Positions 57,690 to 64,000 of a stretch of DNA of 64,000 nt are shown piece after piece. The first letter of the stretch is position 1, and each line of letters starts with the position of its first letter. Both the position numbers and the translations under genes were made by a program. This stretch comes from Shewanella japonica. GTDB lineage: Bacteria > Pseudomonadota > Gammaproteobacteria > Enterobacterales > Shewanellaceae. The stretch lies in NCBI RefSeq assembly GCF_002075795.1, contig NZ_CP020472.1, positions 45,001 to 109,000 of the forward strand, read 5' to 3'. Under the pieces are notes generated by a model. It searched no databases. It was given only the letters and a program-made list of their open reading frames with translations, and was not told where the DNA came from.

Positions 57690-59231
57690 ATGTCAGAGCC
57701 AATAGCGAGTCAGCAAACACCCTCACTATCACAAGTACCATCACAAGTACCATCACAAGCCACGTCTGCTGTGCAGCAGCAACGTATTCCAGTTATCAAT
57801 ATTAGCGATTCGGGGAAGATTCATGTGCGAGAGCAGCAAGGAATATTTCAGCGTCTTAGGTTGCACACTAATACGGTGTTGATTGCGTTATTTTTCCTTA
57901 TTCCATTTATCAATTTCCAGGGCCGTCAGGCCATTCTATTCGATGTAACAGAGCAGCAATTTTTCTTTTTTAATGTCACCTTATGGCCGCAAGACTTTAC
58001 CGTGCTTGCTTGGTTTTTTATGGCCGCAGCATTTGCATTGTTTTTTATTACTGTTTATTTCGGCAGAGTCTGGTGTGGTTTTATGTGTCCTCAAACCGCT
58101 TGGACAGCTGCGTTTATGTGGGTAGAGGCAAAAGTTGAAGGTAACCATCATCACCGTGCCGCCCTTGATAAAGCGCCAATGTCAGTGAATAAAGTGACTA
58201 AAAGAGTTGCGAAGCACACTGTTTGGGCGTTAATGGCATTGGTGACTGGCTGTGGTTTTATGGCTTACTTTATGCCTGCAAGGGCGCTTTATGTGGATAT
58301 TTTTAGTTTTAGCAGCGGCTTTTGGACAGGAGTTTGGGTTTGGTTTTTTGCACTATGTACTTACCTTAATGCTGGATGGATGCGAGAAATGATGTGTTTA
58401 CATTGTTGCCCTTATTCGCGTTTCCAAGCAGTGATGTTCGATGCGAATACTAAAACCGTTAGCTATGATGCTGCTCGTGGTGAAAACCGTGGTCCGAGAA
58501 AACGTAATAAAAAAAGCATCAAGAATCAGGCAACGACAGAGTCTAGCAATGGCTTAGGCGACTGTGTTGATTGTCATCTTTGTGTGGATGTGTGTCCAAC
58601 AGGGATTGATATTCGAAATGGTCTGCAATATGAATGTATTAACTGCGGTGCCTGTGTCGATGCCTGCAATCAAACGATGAGTAAATTTGGCTATTTGCCC
58701 AATTTGATCAGCTTTACCAGTGAAAACGCCCTAAAAACGGGCCGCACTCCGTCAATGTGGTCATTAAAAGCCTTAGGTTATGCGGGTGCATTAGTGGTGA
58801 TGCTCGTCATGATTGTTTTAGATTTACAAAGCCGAGCGGATATACAGCTTAACGTTATTCGAGATCGCCAAAGTTTATATCGTGTTGTCAGCACTGAGCC
58901 AACAAACCCCGTCATCGAAAATAGCTATTTACTGAAAATACGTAACAAAACCCAGCAAGCCGCTTTTTATCAGATCAGTGTTAGCTCCGATAAGTTATCT
59001 GCTCATGATTTCAAAATAACCAATAACACCTTAGTATTGATTAAAGCGGCTGAGCAACTTGAATACCCTATTACAGTCACCAGCTCGATAAAGCATCCTG
59101 ATAAACAGGGGATATCTCAAACACGCGAAGCGCTGACATTTTTTATCACCGAAGTGAACTCGGGCGGTGAAATTGTCCAAGGAAAACCGCTTAATCAAGT
59201 GGCTCAATCTTCACGCTTTTTTAGGCCTTAG
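57690..59231 (+). CDS. ccoG: cytochrome c oxidase accessory protein CcoG
   Basis: A 513-residue polyferredoxin of the CcoG/RdxA/FixG family, needed for copper handling in assembly of cbb3 oxidases. About five membrane helices, two ferredoxin-type 4Fe-4S motifs (CVDCHLCVDVCPTGID and CINCGACVDACNQTM), CGFMCPQTAWT in the loop before them, and a C-terminal periplasmic Ig-like part. The N-terminus contains a short SQVPSQVPSQ repeat. Unusually it is not beside ccoNOQP or ccoI in this window but next to a sigma54 activator and an FNT gene. Confidence 0.93.
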   Translation: MSEPIASQQTPSLSQVPSQVPSQATSAVQQQRIPVINISDSGKIHVREQQGIFQRLRLHTNTVLIALFFLIPFINFQGRQAILFDVTEQQFFFFNVTLWPQDFTVLAWFFMAAAFALFFITVYFGRVWCGFMCPQTAWTAAFMWVEAKVEGNHHHRAALDKAPMSVNKVTKRVAKHTVWALMALVTGCGFMAYFMPARALYVDIFSFSSGFWTGVWVWFFALCTYLNAGWMREMMCLHCCPYSRFQAVMFDANTKTVSYDAARGENRGPRKRNKKSIKNQATTESSNGLGDCVDCHLCVDVCPTGIDIRNGLQYECINCGACVDACNQTMSKFGYLPNLISFTSENALKTGRTPSMWSLKALGYAGALVVMLVMIVLDLQSRADIQLNVIRDRQSLYRVVSTEPTNPVIENSYLLKIRNKTQQAAFYQISVSSDKLSAHDFKITNNTLVLIKAAEQLEYPITVTSSIKHPDKQGISQTREALTFFITEVNSGGEIVQGKPLNQVAQSSRFFRP

Positions 59232-59389
59232 TCATTCAACTTTAAGGATAAATACAACTTGATTGAGATCTTTGATGACGTTCCAATATAGGGCGGGGTG
59301 AATAAAAAATGAACTATTATAGTGCTTTAGCTAATTAGCTTATGGTACACCTTTATGTTAACAAGTTGTTTAATTTGACTTTTTTATAG

Positions 59390-59405
59390 TGGCATAGAAC
59401 TCGCA
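59390..59405 (+). promoter_or_regulatory. sigma54 promoter for the FNT gene
   Basis: TGGCATAGAACTCGCA shows GG and GC ten bases apart, with TGGCA exact and the -12 part TCGCA (consensus TTGCA). The predicted start is near 59417, about 25 bp before the ATG. Confidence 0.65.
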
Positions 59406-59441
59406 AAACATGATCAGAATTAAATCTAGGAGTGTGAAGCT

Positions 59442-60284
59442 ATGTCGTATATTGAACCAAAAGAGTTCGCAGCCAAAATGGTCGATGCTGGTGAACAAAA
59501 AATTTTCATGTCAACGAAAGATACATTTGTTCGTGCTTTTATGGCGGGGGCTATTTTAGGTCTAGCGGCATTTTTTGCCATTACAGTGATAGTTAAAACT
59601 GGCAGCTTATTAACGGGGTCACTTTTGTTCCCTGTTGGTTTTATCATGCTGTATTTAATGAAGTTTGATTTGTTAACCGGGGTATTTACCTTAGTGCCAT
59701 TGGCGGTTTTGGATAAACGAAATGGCTGTACCGTCGACCAAATGCTGCGGAATTGGGGCCTAGTGTTTGTGGGTAACTTCGCTGGTGCCCTCACGGTTGC
59801 TTTCTTTGCATCGTTTATTTTGACCTATGGTTATAACACTGATGGTGGCGTACTCGCTGCGAAAGTGAGTAGCATCGGTGAGTCACGTACTCTGGGTTAT
59901 CAAGAACATGGCTTTGCAGGTTGGATGACCATTTTTATTCGCGGCATGTTGTGTAACTGGATGGTATCGATGGGAGTCGTTGGTGCAATGATTTCTACTT
60001 CTGCAAGCGGCAAAATGATGGCAATGTGGATGCCAGTCATGCTGTTCTTCTTCATGGGTTTTGAGCATTCAATTGTCAATATGTTCTTGTTCCCATTCTC
60101 AATGATCATGGGCGGTGAATTTACGGTTATGGATTACCTCGTTTGGAATGAAATCCCTACTGCATTGGGTAATTTAGTGGGTGGATTTGCGCTTGTTGGG
60201 TTACCGCTGTATTTAACTCACGTGAAAGAAAGTCCAGTGCGTAAGCGCAAACAAGCAGAAGCTCGTCGTGAAAAGCTTGCTTAA
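59442..60284 (+). CDS. formate/nitrite transporter family channel
   Basis: A 280-residue pentameric-channel-type protein of the FocA/NirC family with six membrane helices. Family signatures include the N-terminal KDTFVRAFMAGAILGLAAFFA, LLTGVFTLVPLAVLDKR, NWGLVFVGNFAGAL, GMLCNWMVSMGV and GFEHSIVNMFLFP with the pore histidine. The substrate could be formate, nitrite or another small anion, perhaps cyanate given cyanase nearby. It ends 81 bp before the kinase gene, on the same strand. Confidence 0.88.
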   Translation: MSYIEPKEFAAKMVDAGEQKIFMSTKDTFVRAFMAGAILGLAAFFAITVIVKTGSLLTGSLLFPVGFIMLYLMKFDLLTGVFTLVPLAVLDKRNGCTVDQMLRNWGLVFVGNFAGALTVAFFASFILTYGYNTDGGVLAAKVSSIGESRTLGYQEHGFAGWMTIFIRGMLCNWMVSMGVVGAMISTSASGKMMAMWMPVMLFFFMGFEHSIVNMFLFPFSMIMGGEFTVMDYLVWNEIPTALGNLVGGFALVGLPLYLTHVKESPVRKRKQAEARREKLA

Positions 60285-60365
60285 TATTGGACACTTAAGT
60301 GAGTTCTTACCGTCACACGATTACCTTAATGGCACTGTAATTGTTGTGGCGGCAAGGAAGCTTTA

Positions 60366-62087
60366 ATGCAAAATTCGCTAAAACTCACCATTGCACAACA
60401 AAGCGTTTGTGGACTAAAACAAATCAATCAAGATTGCTGTGGCAGTATGCAACCAGATAATGCCCTGATACATAGTAAAGGCGCAGTGGTTGCGATTGCT
60501 GATGGTATTAGCTCTAGTGACGTCAGTGGTGTTGCCAGTGAAAGTGCGATAAGTAATTTTATCAGTGATTACTATGCAACTTCTGAAGCCTGGTCAGTTA
60601 AAAAGTCTGCGCTTAAAGTGCTGCAGGCACTTAATCATTGGCTATATGCCCAAAGCCAAAATGGCCCGCATCGTCATGACTTGAATAAAGGTTATGTCTG
60701 CACTTTTAGTGGGTTAGTATTTAAATCAAATACAGCACATATTTTTCATTGTGGTGATTCTCGCATCTACCAATTGAGCGGGAATAGTTTAGAGCAATTA
60801 ACGGAAGATCATCGACGTTATGTCGACGATGAAGTCAGTTACCTTAATCAAGCTTTAGGCATTAACCCGTTACTCAATAGTGATTATCACTCCTGCTCGA
60901 TTAACTTGGGCGATATTTTTGTATTGACCACCGATGGTGTGCACGAGTTTTTAACCACGAGAACCATTGCCAATGCCATTAATGATGCACTAGAGCAAAA
61001 CAGAGATTTAACCAATGTGGCGCAAGAACTGGTTCAGCAAGCGCTTGATGCTGGTAGCGATGATAATTTGAGTATTCAAATTGTGCGGGTAGATTCTCTA
61101 CCTGATCCAGACGTCAATGAGTTCAAACAGTTATTGAACCGACTCCCTTTACCGCCACCATTACATAGCGGCCAAGAATTCGAAGATGTGGTGATTCAAC
61201 GTGAACTATATGTGAGTAGTCGCAGCCGAGTTTACCTAGCTCAAGATAAAGCCTCTGGTCAGCGTGTAGCAATTAAGGTTCCTTCTGATGAAATGCGCCA
61301 AAATGAAGACCACTTAGAAACCTTGTTAATGGAAGAATGGGTAGCGCAAAGGGTATCTAACACGCATTTATTAAAACCTGTTAAGTCGCGTGTTCCTAAG
61401 GGTTACCTTTACACGGCAACAGAGTATGTTGAAGGCTGCACGCTAGCCCAATGGATCCACGATCATGAACAGCCCGATTTAGATTCAGTGAGAACGATAG
61501 TGGTTCAAATCGCTCGAGGGTTACAAGCTATGCACAGACAAGAGATGGTGCACCAAGATTTACGCCCTGAAAACATCATGATCACCACTGAAAGTGTGGT
61601 CAAAATTATTGACTTCGGTGCGACAGCTGTTGCGGGAATCATTGAAACTCAAGGGATTGATGATCACATTTTGGGAACGGCCCAATACAGTGCTCCTGAA
61701 TATTTTGTGGGCGAGCTTGGCGATGGTCGCAGTGATATTTTTTCTTTGGCGGTAATAACTTATCAAATGCTGACTGGTCAGCTGCCCTACGGGGTGGATG
61801 TTGCCAAGGCAACGACGTTAAAAGCGCAGCAAAGCTTACGCTATGTTCCTGCCCGAAGTAGAAATGCCGCAGTGCCTCAGTGGGTAGATTATGCCCTTGA
61901 AAAAGCCCTTGAAGTGTCCCCGTCGAAACGCACTGCTGAAGTATCGGAGTTTATTTATAACCTTAAACATCCTCACCCTAAATCAATACGTGAGCACACG
62001 CCTTATATTGATAAAGACCCCATTTTATTTTGGCAGCGTTTATCTTTCTTATTAGCTCTAGGGTTAGTGATAGCCTTATTTTATTAA
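60366..62087 (+). CDS. bifunctional PP2C phosphatase - Ser/Thr kinase
   Basis: A 573-residue fusion. Residues 1 to about 240 form a PP2C-type phosphatase: VVAIADGISSSDVSG, HCGDSRIYQL, LTTDGVHEFL and GSDDNLSIQIV supply the metal-binding aspartates. Residues about 275-545 form a eukaryotic-like kinase: VAIKVP lysine, VHQDLRPENIM catalytic loop, IIDFGATAVAG and GTAQYSAPEYF. A single membrane helix at the end (FLLALGLVIALFY) tail-anchors the protein. Such fusions are found beside FNT or NarK-type genes in marine bacteria and are thought to set the phosphorylation state of a partner. The partner here is unknown. Confidence 0.9.
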   Translation: MQNSLKLTIAQQSVCGLKQINQDCCGSMQPDNALIHSKGAVVAIADGISSSDVSGVASESAISNFISDYYATSEAWSVKKSALKVLQALNHWLYAQSQNGPHRHDLNKGYVCTFSGLVFKSNTAHIFHCGDSRIYQLSGNSLEQLTEDHRRYVDDEVSYLNQALGINPLLNSDYHSCSINLGDIFVLTTDGVHEFLTTRTIANAINDALEQNRDLTNVAQELVQQALDAGSDDNLSIQIVRVDSLPDPDVNEFKQLLNRLPLPPPLHSGQEFEDVVIQRELYVSSRSRVYLAQDKASGQRVAIKVPSDEMRQNEDHLETLLMEEWVAQRVSNTHLLKPVKSRVPKGYLYTATEYVEGCTLAQWIHDHEQPDLDSVRTIVVQIARGLQAMHRQEMVHQDLRPENIMITTESVVKIIDFGATAVAGIIETQGIDDHILGTAQYSAPEYFVGELGDGRSDIFSLAVITYQMLTGQLPYGVDVAKATTLKAQQSLRYVPARSRNAAVPQWVDYALEKALEVSPSKRTAEVSEFIYNLKHPHPKSIREHTPYIDKDPILFWQRLSFLLALGLVIALFY

Positions 62088-62107
62088 GCACGACTTTAAT
62101 GCTTGTC

Positions 62108-62144
62108 TGTATTAACGCAGCAGCAAGAGTACTGCGTTAATACA
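62108..62144. repeat. perfect 13-bp inverted repeat at kinase/cynS junction
   Basis: TGTATTAACGCAG (62108-62120) is exactly inverted at 62132-62144 around 11 bases, between two convergent genes. No T-run is present. Confidence 0.75.
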
Positions 62145-62183
62145 AACCCGATATTGAGCTTTTATCAGGCTACCAAGGATTAA

Positions 62184-62624
62184 TTACCATGCTTTATAAG
62201 GTAAAAACTTACCGTTCATGGTAATCACGACCCTATCGCCCTTAGGATCAGTTTGTTTTGCAACATCCATTGAAAAATCAATGGCGCTCATTATGCCATC
62301 ACCAAATTGTTCCTGAATGACTTCTTTTAATGTGTCGCCATATACACCAACCACCTCATAGAGGCGATAGACCAGTGGATCTTGTGGCACATCACGTTGC
62401 CATTGTTTGGTCGGGTAAGCCGTGAGCGCAGCTTGTGAACCTGCAGGAAGCTCAAGTAGCTGGCACAACTTATCAGCGACGTTCTCTGGCATGCTGTTCA
62501 TGCCTAAACATGCTGAGGTGACCCAAACACAGCCCATTTCTAACTCATCTGCAATATTTTGCCAACTTAGTTGGCGGGCATGTTTCGCTAAAATAATCGC
62601 TTCAACCACTTGTTCTTTATTCAT
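62184..62624 (-). CDS. cynS: cyanate hydratase (cyanase)
   Basis: Decomposes cyanate with bicarbonate to ammonia and carbon dioxide. The catalytic residues known from E. coli CynS (Arg96, Glu99, Ser122) are preserved in the segments VYRLYEVVGVYG and IMSAIDF. The N-terminal helical, helix-turn-helix-like part LSWQNIADELEMGCVWVTSACLG is typical. The length of 146 aa is close to E. coli (156). It is convergent with the kinase gene; no cynR or cynT was seen. Confidence 0.95.
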   Translation of the reverse strand: MNKEQVVEAIILAKHARQLSWQNIADELEMGCVWVTSACLGMNSMPENVADKLCQLLELPAGSQAALTAYPTKQWQRDVPQDPLVYRLYEVVGVYGDTLKEVIQEQFGDGIMSAIDFSMDVAKQTDPKGDRVVITMNGKFLPYKAW

Positions 62625-62799
62625 TATAAATTCCTATAGGCATGATAAACGTCTATAAGAACGCGCAAGAGTTAGACCACTATTAAATAATATATTAATC
62701 AATAAGTTAATTTTTTATAGGATAGGAGTACGGCTATTTTAGTGCATTATTAGCTAATTGTTGGTGCGACAGGAGAAGACGTTTTTATTCACTGACAAG

Positions 62800-62823
62800 A
62801 AGGCCGGCAATAATGCCGACCTT
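62800..62823 (-). terminator. possible terminator of the malate synthase-like gene
   Basis: AAGGCCGGCA / TGCCGACCTT with one mismatch forms a hairpin just beyond the stop codon. The T-tail is weak. Confidence 0.5.
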
Positions 62824-62859
62824 GAGAGTGCAATGTAATCTAGCGGCTTATTGCGCTGA

Positions 62860-63378
62860 TTAACGTTGATGCATGGCGTATTCAGTGCCATCTTTTGCAG
62901 TAAATACTTTGCAGTTACTTTCAGTAGGTAGGCAGCGAGAATGCAGCATACTAACCCATTGTTTATATGGCGTTGGTAAGTTTTTAATTGGCAGCGCCAC
63001 TTGAATATCTTCAATATGCGCAGGATCTTTCGAGCCTAACTCGCCATTTCTGTCAAAGCTGACTTCAACATGGGTATCGTTATTTTTAAGTACAATCGAT
63101 GTTGGTTCGCTTTTATGACCTGTTAAAGCAACAAATTGACATGGGTTCTGTAAACCACATTGGCTGCCATCTTTCATAAAGGCTAGAAGATGAGTGTAGT
63201 AAATAACATAGCTACTCACATCGGCGTGTGAGCCTTCAGTAAGTGGGAAGTTGTCATCTAAAAATACCTTTGCATTGTTAATTTTGTCTGCGTTGGTACT
63301 GGTTGCCACAAATTGTTCCTCAATGAAGCTGTTAAGGTTGTGAGCGGCTGTGTTGGTGTGCATTGTTGTCATAGTCAT
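62860..63378 (-). CDS. stand-alone malate synthase G domain protein
   Basis: A 172-residue protein. From about residue 38 it follows the beta-rich inserted domain of malate synthase G (GlcB) over the segments FLDDNFPLTEGSHADVSS, CQFVALTGHKSEPTSIVLKNN, THVEVSFDRNGELGSKDPAHI and the closing FTAKDGTEYAMHQR. The TIM-barrel part with the catalytic residues is missing, so it should not be an active synthase. Four cysteines (GSQCGLQNPCQ and SRCLPTESNC) are not typical of GlcB. The start ATG 63378 has GAGG upstream. It is divergent from an XRE-type regulator, so it probably belongs to a fatty-acid or glyoxylate-linked regulon. Confidence 0.7.
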   Translation of the reverse strand: MTMTTMHTNTAAHNLNSFIEEQFVATSTNADKINNAKVFLDDNFPLTEGSHADVSSYVIYYTHLLAFMKDGSQCGLQNPCQFVALTGHKSEPTSIVLKNNDTHVEVSFDRNGELGSKDPAHIEDIQVALPIKNLPTPYKQWVSMLHSRCLPTESNCKVFTAKDGTEYAMHQR

Positions 63379-63559
63379 AACCTTATCCTCTTCGCTTGGG
63401 TCATTACACGGGGCTAATTAAATATTCATATCATTAGGCCGTGCTTACATCTTTTGTTATCGATTGCCTTAGTCGCAATGGGAATCAAAATGATGAACAC
63501 TGTTTCCCGATTGCTTAATTTGTAGTCTAGTGTATTTTTCACTACAATTTCACAATAAA

Positions 63560-63582
63560 AATTTTACAGTGTGAATTTTACA
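63560..63582. promoter_or_regulatory. direct repeat AATTTTACA, possible operator
   Basis: AATTTTACA occurs at 63560-63568 and again at 63574-63582, a 14-bp spacing, just before the start of the XRE regulator. Related AATTTCACA is nearby at 63546-63554, giving a third element with the same spacing. It may be the regulator's own binding site. Confidence 0.55.
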
Positions 63583-63583
63583 A

Positions 63584-64000
63584 AATGCGTAATGAACAAA
63601 GCTTGATGAGAAAGTCACATTTCCTGGGTACAAAGATTCGAAATCTGCGTAAACGTAATCATCTGACAATGGAAGACTTGTCAGCCAGATGTATACGTGT
63701 AGATTCGAGCTCTGCGCCTTCGGTGTCATATCTATCAATGATAGAACGAGGTAAAAGAGTGCCCAGTGCTGGTATGCTGGCGGTGATTGCTACTGTGTTC
63801 CAAAAAGATGTCGATTGGTTTTTAGATGACATGCCAGAAGAGCAATCAATCACCCCAGAAAAGGGACGCCGTGGCGGTATTAGCGGTATGCCACTCGAAC
63901 CAAGCTTTTTATTTTCTAATGACATTTTACAAATCGCGATACCTGAAATGCTGTCACAAACGGGCACATCAGGTCGGCAGTTTGCTCAGTTATTAATTCG
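63584..64000 (+). CDS. XRE-type regulator, truncated by window end
   Basis: An open frame of 139 codons that runs off the right edge. The N-terminal helix-turn-helix is clear: LGTKIRNLRKRNHLTMEDLSAR...SYLSMIERGKRVPSAGMLAVIATVF. It resembles the RamB/short-chain fatty-acid regulator group (XRE with a C-terminal DUF2083 domain), inferred from the DVDWFL and EPSFLFSNDILQIAIPE text; the C-terminal domain is not in view. ATG 63584 is used; ATG 63605 is possible. It is divergent from the malate synthase G-domain gene. Confidence 0.75.

Overview
The window reads as a chromosomal segment of a marine gammaproteobacterium, most likely a Shewanella. The gene order rRNA / add / hemN / yihI / engB / polA / elbB / glpG-glpE / tdh-kbl / waaA-kdkA / LPS genes / coaD / mutM / moaA-moeA-mobA-tupCBA / menF / cynS fits that genus, as do the codon usage and protein sequences. 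No tRNA, IS element, prophage or CRISPR array was seen.

Layout. 1-1.95 kb: 3' part of a 23S rRNA, a complete 5S rRNA, and a tandem array of decayed copies of the 5S tail plus terminator. 2.2-12.4 kb: a degenerate GGDEF/EAL protein, a lysophospholipase-like hydrolase, a DUF885 lipoprotein, adenosine deaminase, HemN, a DUF2489 protein, YihI and a zinc-ribbon methyltransferase. 12.4-15.3 kb: small-RNA loci around cytochrome c4 and engB. A GGA-rich CsrB/CsrC-type RNA sits between yihI and engB, and Spot 42 (spf) sits between engB and polA, both in the E. coli positions; a further candidate RNA lies just downstream of spf. 15.3-25 kb: polA, elbB, glpG-glpE, tdh-kbl and a TetR regulator. 23.9-37.2 kb: envelope genes (waaA, kdkA, heptosyltransferase-like GT9s, other glycosyltransferases, wecB, wzi) with coaD. 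The AT-rich middle carries a CDP-glycerol glycerophosphotransferase-like gene next to a HIT-cytidylyltransferase fusion. 37.3-44.5 kb: mutM, then a molybdenum-cofactor and tungstate-uptake operon (tupABC, mobA, mobB-moeA fusion, moaA). 44.8-48.3 kb: a divergent NtrC-type two-component system. 48.4-49.1 kb: three tandem RyhB-like small RNA genes, each with its own Fur box and terminator. 49.2-55.9 kb: a GNAT protein, YhhQ, MenF, an HD-GYP phosphodiesterase, a PqiA-like protein and a YeiH exporter. 56-62.6 kb: a PAS-sigma54 activator, ccoG, a formate/nitrite-family channel, a PP2C-kinase fusion and cyanase. 62.9-64 kb: a free-standing malate synthase G domain and a divergent XRE regulator cut by the window end.

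How it works together. Two sigma54 circuits can be read from the DNA. (i) tupA has a sigma54 -24/-12 promoter and lies opposite the NtrC-type response regulator and sensor kinase, so tungstate uptake and cofactor genes are probably under two-component control. (ii) The PAS-sigma54 activator lies directly upstream of ccoG. ccoG has a sigma54 promoter preceded by TCACG half-sites that also flank the activator's own promoter, and the FNT channel gene downstream has a sigma54 promoter too. Post-transcriptional control is dense for one window: CsrB/C type, Spot 42 and triple RyhB.
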